DNA from: Elysia marginata
Lineage: Eukaryota; Mollusca; Gastropoda; Plakobranchidae
Assembly (NCBI GenBank): GCA_019649035.1
Contig: BMAT01010761.1
Span: forward strand, 80,122 to 120,480
Reading direction: 5' to 3'
DNA length: 40,359 nucleotides
The number at the start of each line of letters is the position of its first letter. Within the stretch, counting starts at the first letter, position 1. A model generated the notes under the pieces. That model was not told where the DNA came from. It did not search any database and saw only the letters and a program-made list of their open reading frames with translations. Shown here piece after piece: positions 23,501-33,789 of this stretch. The position numbers were made by a program, and so were the translations under genes.

Positions 23501-25212
23501 CGGCCTGTATTGTTACAGTCATCGTGTTTGCCAAGTTGATCAGTAGAGTCACATAAACAAGGGTTCATCTCAACAAAGCCAAGCAGTTCGTTTGATGTTG
23601 ATTGCCATGTGGAATTTGATTCTTCGCTTAAGTCTCCAATACACGGATAACACTTGGCTTTCCTCGATGCGATTTGAAGCCTTCCTATGTTCTGAGAAAG
23701 GTCTTCGATAACCCAGCGTCTCTGGTCTCTTTGGTTACTCAAATCTGATGCTCTAAACACTTCTTTCACGGCTGAATCTGACAAAGACCAGTTACTGTTA
23801 TATCTCTCAGAAAATGCGCCGTTTTCAACTCGCAGCTTTGGACTTACGACGCAAAAATCTTTGGACGAATGAGCTACGTTGGCGCAGTTTAAACAACACG
23901 AGGAGCGCGGGTTTGGCGCCTGTTCTGATTTCAGGCCGGTTGGATATCGCACCCACCGTGGGGTTGGAATCCGGTCCTTACAGCTCAATACCCTCGTCAT
24001 TTTTTTGCGCATTATTCCTTTTTTCGGTTGAAGTCTATGACATTTGCCAAGCATAATAGGCCCAGTCGAATACCCAAGTGGAGGCTTTCCGCACGGTAGC
24101 TTCATCCAGCAGGCAGAAGAGCAATAGCTATAACATTTGGTTGGGCTGGGCGGTGGAGCAAGGCATGTTACCGATTGCCATGGCTTGGTCTTGTCAGCTG
24201 ATTCAGGACACATGACGTTGTCGCAGCTTCGGCTTTTGAGTTGCATTTCTAACATAGAAAAGATTGGTAATCGTGGAATTAGGCATTAAATCTTAAATGT
24301 GGGTAAAAAATTCAAAACATGATATATCTAGATATAGCTAAACAAAAACTTTGATTAATACTGTTTATATTTCCACTTCTCACTGTCAACATCAATCTCT
24401 ATTTCTCCTCAGCTCCTCTCTTATGATGAACGAATTTCTGAGTCATGGGCTTACATGCAGCGCACATTTAACTGACAATGAGAAAGAGATGCTTTGCCGT
24501 TTTGGTTTAAAGATATCAAACACAAAGTTTGTAAGTTACATAATAGCTGCAGAAATGCTACAATAAAAGTAACTTACAAATGTTATCCAATGTTGTGGAG
24601 GTCCCGAATTACAAAAAAAACCTCAAACTCCTATTCGTATATATACTGCAGTGAGACAAATCTGTTATTTGTTAACTGATTTAGTCTCCAGGATTATCTA
24701 CCGCAAAAACCAGAACAGTACAATCTTAGAATAACGAGATACAAACTTTCAGCTTCAAAACTTCTTTTAGAACAACAGCAAAGCTCATCTTTTCTTAAAT
24801 GTCTTTAGCCTCGCTTTTGTTTTATTTTTTTTTTAAAAGTATAAACGGATCAGATCAATGACCGTGTTCTTTGTTTCCGGCCTTCTATTGGTGTTATTTT
24901 GTGGTGATTATGGCTGTAGCGTTTATCGCTTTGATTCGATATGTTTCGATCCGATAAATTGCTTTTGCATTTACATATCGCCAAGCAGCGGTCCTTACCA
25001 TTACAGCAAAGAAGTTGATTGAAACCTGTCCTCCTACACTGGCCAATGCATTCTTTAAAAGGAGCCGCATCTGAAGGAGTGAGGCGTTTTGGGAGGTCAA
25101 ATCGCACCTTCTTTCTCAGCTTTTGACACTTGGACGACTTGTTTGAGAAAGCAGTCTTGAGAGAGGACTTCATGGGACGTTTTCCCCTACCAGACTCCCC
25201 TTGTGTCTTCAT
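11374..25212 (-). CDS. ZNF451: ZNF451-like C2H2 zinc-finger protein with C-terminal PIN/NYN-like domain (whole gene, 8 coding exons)
   Basis: Coding exons, 5' to 3': 25212-24999, 24248-22213, 21613-21439, 20957-20767, 17855-13977, 13231-13071, 12188-12089, 11535-11374. They sum to 6918 nt (2305 residues plus stop), and the phase agrees at all seven junctions. Order: Lys/Arg-rich and Cys-rich N-terminus; C2H2 fingers at about 696-719, 742-764, 778-800 and 841-862 (12-residue loops, H-x4/5-H); an atypical Cys cluster at 885-907; a long disordered region with basic blocks near 1376-1441 and 1810-1940; and a PIN/NYN-like domain at about 2172-2300 (FADLENF, TFVWGF, KDAVDFAM, FYIVSNDGGF). In vertebrates, fingers plus a C-terminal PIN-like domain typify ZNF451, a nuclear SUMO E3/E4-type ligase of about 1060 residues, so this protein is about twice the usual size. 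The SUMO role is inferred only; the tandem SUMO-interacting motifs typical of the ZNF451 N-terminus were not found. The gene converges with the TMEM65 homologue. Confidence 0.75.
11536..12088 (-). other. Intron 7 of the ZNF451-like gene
   Basis: GT-AG intron of 553 bases. A 100-codon minus-strand frame inside it (11564-11866) has no recognisable domain and is treated as chance. A T-rich run lies near 11980. Confidence 0.6.
12089..12188 (-). CDS. ZNF451: ZNF451-like gene, coding exon 7 (middle of PIN/NYN-like domain)
   Basis: The acceptor TTGCCTCTAG is followed by 100 nt encoding YQLYRELKSN and GKDAVDFAMTLA. The KDAxDFAM segment is the helix with a conserved acidic residue typical of PIN/NYN-like domains. 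The donor is GGCG|GTGAGA, phase 0. Confidence 0.85.
12189..13070 (-). other. Intron 6 of the ZNF451-like gene
   Basis: GT-AG intron of 882 bases. It holds a poly-purine run at 12356-12387 (plus strand A-rich, with G). I see no other feature. Confidence 0.6.
13071..13231 (-). CDS. ZNF451: ZNF451-like gene, coding exon 6 (start of PIN/NYN-like domain)
   Basis: The acceptor TTCTTTTAG is phase 0. The exon encodes 53 residues including SIVFADLENF and LTFVWGFISA. This is a hydrophobic strand ending in an acidic residue and a second strand, as in PIN/NYN folds. The donor is CGAAA|GTAAGT, phase 2; its AA plus the A of exon 7 makes a Lys codon. It is too short to stand out as an open frame but fits the phases exactly. 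Confidence 0.82.
13232..13976 (-). other. Intron 5 of the ZNF451-like gene
   Basis: GT-AG intron of 745 bases, AT-rich. I see nothing in it. Confidence 0.6.
13977..17855 (-). CDS. ZNF451: ZNF451-like gene, coding exon 5 (1293-codon giant exon)
   Basis: The acceptor TTTTTTTTCAAG is phase 0 and the donor CCCAAG|GTACTT is phase 0. The exon is one uninterrupted 3879 nt frame, which cannot be chance. It begins with a Cys/His cluster (CAECGQF, MCLHIDC), then becomes Ser/Thr/Asp-rich with an acidic SIM-like piece (FVMEIDSDGDDDD, about 1145-1157). Two strongly basic blocks follow (about 1376-1441 and 1810-1940), then a Ser/Ala-rich end. No enzyme domain is recognised. The basic blocks suggest nuclear or nucleolar targeting or nucleic-acid contact (inference). 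Confidence 0.9.
18625..19385 (+). pseudogene. Decayed mariner-family transposase
   Basis: Pieces of a mariner (Tc1/mariner superfamily) transposase appear in the right order on the plus strand in shifting frames. There is a helix-turn-helix piece (RIKQIATILEF, then STVHKILHSKVGF), KVSA followed by a stop then WV near 18710, SMIWKHPSPLPVKSPT near 18910, GVLLYDFMLQATKTNAANYC near 18993-19050, HDNVIPHE near 19108, and RLKRHLEGRK then DEVNDWVAKLD near 19235-19320. The last piece ends in RKQKCIYR. Several stops and frame changes interrupt it, so it is dead. It is antisense to its host gene, inside intron 4. Terminal inverted repeats were not found. Confidence 0.75.
20026..20080. repeat. Solo arm of the foldback family
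   Basis: GTTTCGTCTGTACTCCTAGA followed by GCTGGAATATATACC is the right-arm sequence of the foldback elements at 2631-2823 and 39031-39492. No partner arm is visible nearby. Confidence 0.55.
20767..20957 (-). CDS. ZNF451: ZNF451-like gene, coding exon 4 (finger 4)
   Basis: The acceptor TTTTCCAG and the split codon with exon 3 give Asp. The exon encodes residues 809-872, with finger 4 (VCQDC, 12 residues, H, four, H). The donor is TGTG|GTGAGT, phase 0. Confidence 0.85.
20958..21438 (-). other. Intron 3 of the ZNF451-like gene
   Basis: GT-AG intron of 481 bases, phase 1. I see nothing else in it. Confidence 0.6.
21439..21613 (-). CDS. ZNF451: ZNF451-like gene, coding exon 3 (completes finger 2, holds finger 3)
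   Basis: The acceptor CTTACAG and phase 0 start give DEDSCQAH, which completes finger 2 with H-x5-H. Finger 3 follows (CPEC, 12 residues, H, five, H). The donor is CCAG|GTTTAT, phase 1. The pyrimidine-rich acceptor and the restored finger make this exon secure. Confidence 0.85.
21614..22212 (-). other. Intron 2 of the ZNF451-like gene (GC-AG)
   Basis: 599 bases, donor GCAAGT and acceptor CTTACAG. I see no repeat or gene inside. Confidence 0.7.
22213..24248 (-). CDS. ZNF451: ZNF451-like gene, coding exon 2 (large, first finger, GC donor)
   Basis: The acceptor TTAG precedes the exon. It encodes residues 72-750: a Cys-rich start, then a long Ser/Thr/Asn-rich disordered stretch, then the first C2H2 finger (CVLNC, 12 residues, H, five, H). 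The last residues, CPRCGEIFE, are the first half of a second finger. The donor is GAG|GCAAGT, a GC-AG type intron matching the GC-donor consensus. The frame stays open past the junction to 22150, but the finger is completed only by splicing. Confidence 0.82.
24249..24998 (-). other. Intron 1 of the ZNF451-like gene
   Basis: GT-AG intron of 750 bases, phase 1. It holds a small inverted repeat, GTAAGTTAC near 24532 and GTAACTTAC near 24569. No gene is seen. Confidence 0.55.
24999..25212 (-). CDS. ZNF451: ZNF451-like gene, coding exon 1
   Basis: Starts at an ATG in a strong Kozak setting (GGCCACCATGA) and encodes residues 1-71. The exon is Lys/Arg-rich (KKVRFDLPKR) and ends in a Cys-containing stretch. 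The donor is G|GTAAGG at 24998, phase 1; joining to exon 2 restores a GAA codon. A possible non-coding upstream junction (CTGTTTAG) lies about 20-30 bases 5' of the ATG, so a 5' UTR exon may exist further upstream. Confidence 0.75.
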
Positions 25213-25240
25213 GGTGGCCTGTGTGGTCTGTTCTAAACAG
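25200..25240 (-). promoter_or_regulatory. Translation start context and possible 5' UTR junction of the ZNF451-like gene
   Basis: GGCCACCATGA surrounds the chosen start at 25210-25212 and is close to the animal Kozak consensus. CCCTGTTTAG just upstream could be an acceptor for a 5' UTR exon. No TATA box or CpG-rich promoter was identified. Confidence 0.5.
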
Positions 25241-26216
25241 GGAATTTATTTTAATAGTTTCATCAAAACGCCTCTGACAAAAACTAGACACTCCAATACA
25301 TGAGAGGCCATATACCGATCTACTAACAAACTTGCCTTGCCGAGAAGAAAAGCCCTTAAAAATTTATATAAATATAACTTATAAGTTAATACTCTTGTGC
25401 ATATCTTGAACTTAAAAGTCAACCCTGTGGTTCATGTATCGTCAACAGGTGGGAAACCAACACAGCTCTTGTTTTTTATTCTTATTACTGCATTAGAGAC
25501 AGTTAGGATTAAAAACAACTATTATCATATTTCGACATATTTTGTAGACCTTTAATTGAAATATCATTGATAGCCTGGGTGTAGTTCAAAAGCATCTGTC
25601 TGGATATTGATCTTTTAGGCTGTAATATTAAAGCATCTAGATAAAGGGATTTACTCCAACAGACCCGTATGGAGGTTTGCTTTAAAATTCTTGGTTTACA
25701 CAAAACCAGGTATTCTTTAAGAAGCAAACTTGGAATTAAGTTTATTTATTGAAAATCTGATGGTCTAAAATGTTATCATCTCAAATTCTTCAAGCACATT
25801 ACGATAATTTGCAATTGAGAGACACCTCAAATCTGTTCATTGAACTTTCAAGAACATATGATGCCGGTACCGTGCTTGTCAAGTTAGTTTTTTCTTTCTC
25901 AAGACAAAATCTCAACCTCAGCTTGAATAATGATTCAGAAGTGATTTGTTAGATCTAGAGAAATGTGGTAAGATCTAGATCAATAAATCTTTAGTTGGAT
26001 TTAGGTCACATAACATTCTCTCATTAGATCTTCTCTTTATACGATGAGAGTAAGGTCACAAATCTACTAAACATCAAAAGACACGACAGAGGTTGTCTAG
26101 ATTTATATTGCTTAAAAACTAAATAATACCTTTCTAGGATTTCTTTATGTACAAGATTCTATTCAATAGTGAAAAGGCCCTACAAAATCTAGAAATCTAT
26201 GTATAGATTAAAAATT

Positions 26217-26315
26217 TCTAGATCTAGATCTAGCTCAGCGTAATTTGCTAAGCCTACATGAATAGATTACGCATTTTAACGAAACGGAGTTCACCCATAT
26301 CTAGATCTAGATCTA
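26217..26315. repeat. Paired TCTAGATC palindromes with an internal inverted repeat
   Basis: TCTAGATCTAGATCTAG at 26217-26233 and the near-identical 26300-26315 bracket 66 bases. Inside, GCGTAAT (26238-26244) and ATTACGC (26266-26272) are inverted. More AGATCTAGA words cluster at 25951-25983. Such motifs are common in gastropod DNA and often lie at repeat ends (general knowledge). Confidence 0.5.
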
Positions 26316-28474
26316 TTGCGCAAGAAACTCTATGCAAATACTTAACCGATTAAAGAATTCTGCTAATATATTTATTTCAATTTTATGTAAAATTATAACC
26401 CAAAGTGAACAACATTGCATGAGCAGAAGTATGTTAGTGTCAAAGTAGAGAACACCGGTAGTTCACTGAGGCTCTTCGTTTGAAAAATGTTGTTGCTAGC
26501 AACTAACTCAAAACAGAAAAATATAACTTCCGTATTACCCGAAATTAATGTCATGAAACAAACTTAACTGTTGAGAGGTCTAAAGCTTAGGCTTTGCGAA
26601 GTTATTTATTTAGATAACATACCGTCTCATAAACTTCACAAGACGACTGACTTGATAGTTATACAGTGCCTATACATGTAGCTGTTCCAAAATAGAAAAG
26701 ATAAAGGTTTTCTTTTTTTTAATTTGGCTACCAAAAAGAGATGGTGGAGTTTGTATGATCCAGTTGAGATAAATAATGCGGTTACTTAGAGCTGCCTAGT
26801 CCGGGAGAAAGAAATCTAGATTTACTTTTGAGGAAAAATGAAAAAAAAATGAAGAGTGATGAAAGTAAAAATAATAAACCGTAAGAAAAATATTGCTCAA
26901 TATATCATAATAGGATCCTACTATAAAAAAGAGAAATGTTAAAGTAAAAATATAAATAAAGAGGTCTAAGCCTTTTTAATTTTTCCCATGTGCTTTCTAA
27001 TCTTCTTGTGGCATGGTTGAATTAGATGATTAGATAACTTTTTTTTGTTAGTTGGTGCAGTTGGATACGACATATGGACAAAAAAATTATATCTACTTCT
27101 TATAATGACTAATATTAGTTTTTAAAAGGTAGGCATCCTGTAAAAGAATAATAGAACATGGTGAAATTTTCCGCTCCGGCGAGTCGCGAAGGATCACTTA
27201 ACCATTTCTAGTCAATTTGGGACTGTCCAGCGCCACCACAGGACCGAAAATGTTAAGCTCAGTCTCCTGTTATGGTGACTATTAGTTGTTAATTCGCTAT
27301 TCTATTCTAATGTGCCTTTTAAATAAGGCATAAAGGAAGAGATAAAACTAGAAGAGGGGATCAGGGATAGCAATATAGGGAAATTGAGAGATAGAGGGGG
27401 AGGGCGGAGGGAGACCAGTGATGAGGGTTCAAGCAAGACTTTAGATTGATTAATTTGTTACTGTAGGAATCTGTAGCATTTTTGCTCATGTGGGATAAGA
27501 ATTTCTTTCTCTGTTATGCCAATTTTATTAAGGGATAAATCATGGCTGCAAACTTTAGGACGGATAGGGATATAGGCAGTACCCCTTTTTGCGCAGTTTC
27601 ATTTTGCCTCTACGGCCGCTGAAAGGAAAACAACCATAAAAACAGTTGGGCTGAGACCTGGAATCCTGCCTTGCTGTCGGACCAATATATAAGTCAAAGT
27701 GAGAAAGGCAAAGGATCCACTGTGGTCAATCACGACACCATCTTTGAATTCTCCCCTGCTAGGACTACTTGGTCAGTGATTGATATTTTCTTTTCAAGTT
27801 TTTTTGTGCCCTTTTCAGAACCAGTTGGTTTATTGAGGGTGCCAGCTTTGGGAAAGACAAAAGCATTGAAGCAACTATGCAGTTGTTTGTCTAAAGGGTT
27901 TGGAAGGGAAAGGAAATTAGCATGAGAGAAAAAAATTATTGCTTGAGATGTTTGATGTGAGGGATGTAAAAAGTTGTAAAGGCTCGGTAGTTAAAGCACC
28001 GTCATAGCAATATGTGGAATGATCGTGATTTCAGATAAGAGAATGAAGTAATGTCATAACAATTGTGGGAAGAGGAGAGTGTAGAGAGGAGAAAAAGGGA
28101 GGAAAAACTTTAAGTGCTAGTTGTTGATTAGGCTGCTATTCTAAAGAGACTCTAAGCTTCTTTAATTTAGATAAAAATATAAAGAACAAAAAGGAGAGAG
28201 GTTTGAATAGCACATGATACGAAAAAAAGGTGTTACACAAAAGAGAGGTTTTAGATAAAAAGAAAAACAACAACATAAAACAGGTGAGAGAACTGCGGTA
28301 TCTGGGCATTACGGAAGAAAAGCGAGGAAACCTATAAAGTAATAATAAAGTGGAGGGGGCGGTGGGGAGCATGTGGTTGGAGGGGGGTGGTAGGGTAATT
28401 CTTCTGTATCTTAGGGTTTTCGTTCCTAACTCTTATGGACCACATAATTTCTATTCCGACTTTTCCGAGCCCAC

Positions 28475-28640
28475 AAATCCCCAGCAGACCAGTACATTTT
28501 CAGCCTGTAGCTGGGTACCCATTTTACAGGTGGGTGGACTGGGCAAAGTAAGGGTTAATTGCTTTCCCAAGGCAATTGCAACATGTTGTGGATTTGAATT
28601 CGTGAATATATACTGCATGCGTCATTCTCCAAAAATGCTC
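28475..28640 (+). repeat. SINE-like ancient repeat relic
   Basis: Contains GGTACCCATTTTACAGGTGG, then GTGGACTGGGCAAAG, then TTTCCCAAGGCAATTGCAAC and a B-box-like GGATTTGAATTCG. This order matches a widespread invertebrate tRNA-related repeat in which a 'cccaagggcacaac' stretch precedes a tRNA-like 'gattcgaaccc' segment. The copy is mutated and its ends are uncertain. Confidence 0.5.
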
Positions 28641-31600
28641 TGGCAGCGCTAAGCTCTAAATAAGCACACGAAGCTTTTTTCAAATTGCAGCATTTAAAGA
28701 TATGCTTAAAAGCTTTCATCTGCTTATATCTCAAGTCTAAAAGCTAATGACCATCTTGTTAGGAGCATTGAATATTAAGTGAAACATTTTCTTTATTTGT
28801 GTGTCTCTAATTTATAGAGATACAGACAGAAACGAATAACACCAAAGATCAACCAAAAAGAAGCGAACAAAAATTCAACATGTTTATTCTCTGTATACAC
28901 GTCAGACTCGTGATTATATACTGTGAAAGAAACAGCACTTTTCATTTGGACAAGTGTAATAATAGGTCTGCCAGTACTGTACAGTGGGCGTGGGTCTACC
29001 ACAGGCAATTATTGCTGACACGATAAAACAACACACCATTTATATTTTGCATCCGTCTTTAGATTGCGTACCCAGTTAGTACCAGGAAGTAATACACAGT
29101 AATATTGAGCCCCTAATATAGTCGGCTACACTATAGAGCTCTTAAATTTACGTTTTCTTTTCCTGGTGCATAAAGGGGAAACGTCTTGAGGATTGCGTCG
29201 ACAGTTAAATAACTAAAATGGCAAATACGTTTTCTCTTGGCCAAAGTTGTGATTCAAAAAGCATAATTATGCTGCATTGAGCTGTTTTTTTATTAAATGC
29301 GAGAAGAATTCTTTCTACAACCCGCATCTAGACCTAATTTTGAATTTCAATATGCAGTGAGGTCTGACGATCAGGTTTTTAAAGTCAGATTTCTTTTCTT
29401 TTTTAACTGCGCGTATTTTTACAGACAAAGTCTGTTACAATCTTTGTTTTTTGATTATTATCTAATGTTTGGAAGCTCTGAAAGATACACACCTTTAAGT
29501 CTCATCTCAACGCTTTTGAACGTGACAGCTGCGTTACCTAAAAGATCATTTGGGCTATTTATCAACGTGTGCGACATTTGATAAGAGATACCGTTATCTC
29601 ATTATACACACCTAGGTATTAGAAATTCTCTATGTAATGCAGCAGATATCAATTTCTCCGAACGCCTGTGTCCTTGTAAATTATCGATGTATGTGTCACT
29701 AGATTAGAGATTTGGTGTTGTCTCCGTATTAAATGTCTATGTACATATGATAGAAAAACCTGTGGACAATATGATAATGTTTGTTTTCCTCATACTCCTG
29801 TCGCACTATGTATTTATGTATTATGATGACAAAAGTAGGTTAGATAAACAGATTGAGCTAACTAAGGCTGTTATAAATTATGATACCGTTATAAATAATG
29901 ATAACAGGATCAAAACGTGAAGATAAATAGTATCCTGGTAAGTCTGTTGATAGCTTAAACTTCCCGATAGCAATGAAAATAAAAACCTTGTCCTCACTTT
30001 ATTTTGGTCAGTAGAAAAAGAAGGCCCAAGAAGCTACGCCATTATGGTTTTGATTTGTTTAATTAAAATTAACGTGTAGTATCAGCGATCAAATATAATT
30101 TATTGGATTTCACAGCAACAGACTTGTATTGCTTGGTATAAAAATTTAGCCTGAAGTAGGTTTAAGTTACAGTTTATTTTACATTTTTTTTATGACGGAA
30201 TCAATGTGATAGATGGTCATCATGGGTATAGGCCTATTGTGGAATGCTGTCAATTGAGTGCCAACAGGTAGCTCTCGTGTAATGTTTTAAATTATGACTT
30301 AAAATTTGCTTTAGTGTGGAGGATGGTCTGTGTTGGGTAAGATGTAAAGTTAGGCGGAAGAAAACTACAACCATTTTCCTGTCTTTCAAATTTTGTTTCC
30401 CTTACCGATTTCTGTCGGTGTTTAAGAGGAAAAACTAGAATATTTCTAAGACTCCACGCATTGGCTAAGCACTAACAATAACCAGCGTAGATTCTTTTTC
30501 TCATTTGTAAGTTTTGACGCATCCTGAGATACACCGCGCAGCCAAAGAATAAAAAAAAATGATTGAGACCTCTCCCCACGAAACAGGAGCATATTATCAG
30601 AGTGTATGGGCTATACAAAAAGTCTCAGGACTGTTTTGGGGGAACTGCATCAAACTTTATATACAGAATATTAAACGAACCAAACAAATAACAAAGTGGG
30701 GTAAGTTTAATGGCCATGTAAAATGTTCATTGCAAAAAATACACCTTATTTTAATTTTTATGTCTAACAAAGTTTTCTTGTAATTTTAGTCACATCACTG
30801 CTTCAAATGCTGATGCTAAAATACAAGTGTATTGTGATGGTTGTAATAGAGTAACCTTAAAGCTATCTTATGGCCCCTAATCCTTTCACATCTTTTTTGA
30901 CGAAACCAAAATACACCCTGAAATTCTTTGTATCTTGACCAACCCCTTGCAAGTCTATGACATTTATGCCCTTCTCATACACCAAAAGTTGGTTTTCTTC
31001 ATTTATCAAAAATGCAGGTAGTCGTAGGCCAAGATTATACAAATATGCATAATTAAACCCTGTTAAATACTAGCAACAATGATGCGTTTTTCTTCCACCC
31101 TGCACAATACAAAAGAAACGCAGTTTTTATAGTAGGCCCTAGAGCTGGGAGTTTTATTCAAAGCGAAAATAACACATACACACAAACATTCATGATCCTA
31201 AACTTATGAATATGGTATCTCGGTATATCAAACGAGTATTGGTCTAAATATTAGCAACACTTTCAATCTAGTGAATGACGCAGATTAATGCAAGCTATAC
31301 ATTATATTACAGACAGCTAGGAAAAACGTAGAATATATAGCTATAACATCTGGATTTCTTAAGGTTTGTTACTTCAGGTTCTTCCATAGACCCATCATTA
31401 GTTACCATCAGCTAATTTTTATTAGTGCAAACATTACTACTTGCAGGTTGTAGAGAAAGTATATAGAGAAGTAGCTAACAATTTTTAAATAAATTTTATT
31501 ATAACTTCAAGCATCATAAAGCCTCAAAAAAGTAAAAAGTCGAAAGATTTGAAAAAACGACAGAGCTATTCTATTTTACAATCTAGAAAGCGTAAAATAA

Positions 31601-32324
31601 ATTTACCAATAAAAAAAACGATGCATCGAACTTTGTTTATAACAAACTTTAAAAACACAACTTGATCCCTAGTACCAATTCAGTTTACCTAAATTTGATA
31701 TTGTTGTCGCATGAAACTTTGCCTCAATGACAAATTTTATCGGCAGGAACATGTGGTAGTGTTACAGGCAAAAAGAAAATATACTTGATGTTAAGTTCAC
31801 AAAAATCAAAATAAAAGATCTATCCACAAGTTTGTGATAACTTCTTTTGCTCTTGACATATAGATATTGCAAACTGTAAATAAGAAGCTTAATAATAGGT
31901 TACACCATACATCACGCACGAACACAAAAAACCCAGCCAATCATCATCGCCGATCTGTTCTGCACTAACGGAGGTATTGATAATATCGTTATTATGATTG
32001 TCTAAACACTTGAGATAAAAGTAGTGTGTGATGGTAACAGTTTAACTTGCATACTTGGCATTGATAAATTTTATGGGTTTTTTTATTGATGATTTCCCTC
32101 CAATACATGTAATAAACACACTTTTGTATAAAAACCACACATAGTAACTATAAAAATATAATAAAAAACGAATGATGGCAATGAAGGTGAAAGAAAAAAA
32201 AATCTGGAAAAAAAACTCGGTGTTTATTGAGGGAAGGTCGAAAGACTACAAAACTGTTAAGAGGGAAATTTAGACCTCACGCTGTACTTCGCTTAGGTAA
32301 TATATTGCTATAAAGCCTTAGCTC

Positions 32325-32330
32325 TTTATT
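32325..32330 (-). promoter_or_regulatory. Candidate polyadenylation signal of the GIMAP-like gene
   Basis: AATAAA on the minus strand, about 350 bases past the stop codon. A second one lies at 32223-32228. Confidence 0.4.
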
Positions 32331-32682
32331 GACGCGTATGCACAAGTTATATGTGACACACGGGCAATTTTGCTTTGAATTTTGTGTAATATCTAAACCG
32401 CTATGCCTGATGAAGAAAAATTTAAGCGGTCTAGAATTTAACTTAAGTTTGTGTGTTTGAAAGTAAAATGACTGGAGGCCTAAATAAAGATAAAGTCCCA
32501 ACATTTCACAAAGGACCAAGTCAAGCTCTATCTAATTATTTAAGCTGTAAGTTACACAAAAAATACGAGCGAAAATTTCAATGCTGCTACATTTTGAGAA
32601 ATGGAAAAAACAAACGTGCGGTGCATTTTCTTGAACACGCGGTATTTGCCGAATTAATGGTTTCTTGATTTGGTACAAAATT

Positions 32683-33789
32683 TCAGCTACATCTTTGATC
32701 GTCTGTTGGCAAGCATCTATTTTTAGACTGCCTTTGCCTTGTAATTCTAACAATTTGGACAATGATTGTCGCGAGTGTAGATATTACAAACGGTGCATTG
32801 CGCCTGACCAATAAGTAAAGATTTCTTGACAACCTCAGCGTTAAAGCCAAAGACGGAGGATACATAATTATCATTGCAATAGTCCCAGCAAGCACTCCCA
32901 GTCCTAAAATGGTTCCTCCAACGATTAGCCCTATCTTTTTGGCTTTGTCTCTCAGATATTCATCGTGGAGATGGTCCTTCGCAGCCTGCATTTGTTGGGA
33001 CTTGTCTTTCACTCCGTCTTGATTCTCCTTAGCCTCAATGTACTCTTTTATGGTTTTCCTCAAATCTACTACTCTTTTTTCGACATCTGTCATTTCTCTG
33101 TCTCCTCTGTTCGCTATATCCTCAAAGAGCCTGTCACATTGAGACAGTAGCCTCTGCCATTCTTCCAACGGTACTTTTGAATTGACACCGCCATCTTCAT
33201 TTTCAAGCTGTTGACATCTTTCAAACTGATCCATCAACAGACTGGTCGATCTCATAACAGTGCACTCGGTAACATTCTCCTTGGACTCCGCGATCGACTT
33301 CCTCAGCTCGGCTGACCCAGCGAGAAAAAACACATTAGAGTATCTCTCTCCACCAGATGGCAAGCTCTGCACTAGTTCAAGAAGTCGATCTAGCTGGGCC
33401 TCCTGCTTTTCCTGGTCTTCAGTAAAGTTGTCAAAGAGCACAATCCTTCCACCGAACTCCTCTAACAGCTCTTGGAAGTCTTCATCTTGTTGACTGCACC
33501 ATTCCTCCCACGTTATACCGCTCTTTTTCTGCTCTCTTTCAAATACGTCGCCACCACTCATAAGAATGACGCCATGGCTGGCCATAACACCTGGGAAGAT
33601 GCGGTTCAAAGCAATGAAGGCGTCCTTCTCTTCGTCAGTGAGACGATTGCCAAGTTTCATAACCTGCAGAAAAGCGTGATAGCCTCTTCCATCATTTGCT
33701 TTCATTGCCTGGGTCATGCACTCGCACAGATGCTCCACTCTTTCCTTTGACTGTAGCCGAGTATCGCCATAACCTTGACTGTCCGTGAC
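32683..33789 (-). CDS. GIMAP-like gene, last exon
   Basis: The acceptor TTCTTCGCAG opens phase 0 with VTDSQGYGDTR, the G3 motif, and the frame runs 368 codons to a stop. It carries the rest of the AIG1 domain, the helical stretch and both C-terminal hydrophobic segments. The frame continues 11 codons upstream of the acceptor to an ATG, but starting there would lose the P-loop. Confidence 0.9.
   Translation of the reverse strand, partial: VTDSQGYGDTRLQSKERVEHLCECMTQAMKANDGRGYHAFLQVMKLGNRLTDEEKDAFIALNRIFPGVMASHGVILMSGGDVFEREQKKSGITWEEWCSQQDEDFQELLEEFGGRIVLFDNFTEDQEKQEAQLDRLLELVQSLPSGGERYSNVFFLAGSAELRKSIAESKENVTECTVMRSTSLLMDQFERCQQLENEDGGVNSKVPLEEWQRLLSQCDRLFEDIANRGDREMTDVEKRVVDLRKTIKEYIEAKENQDGVKDKSQQMQAAKDHLHDEYLRDKAKKIGLIVGGTILGLGVLAGTIAMIIMYPPSLALTLRLSRNLYLLVRRNAPFVISTLATIIVQIVRITRQRQSKNRCLPTDDQRCS

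Larger units (their letters stand above)
25213..32682. other. Intergenic; no gene seen
   Basis: About 7.5 kb between the ZNF451-like start and the GIMAP-like stop. It is AT-rich with many short frames and no recognisable domain. It includes the TCTAGATC palindrome pair (26217-26315) and a SINE-like relic (about 28475-28640). A GA-rich stretch lies at 27330-27420 and 28040-28380. The frames at 27671-27925, 29297-29581 and 30559-30783 are unassigned. Confidence 0.5.
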
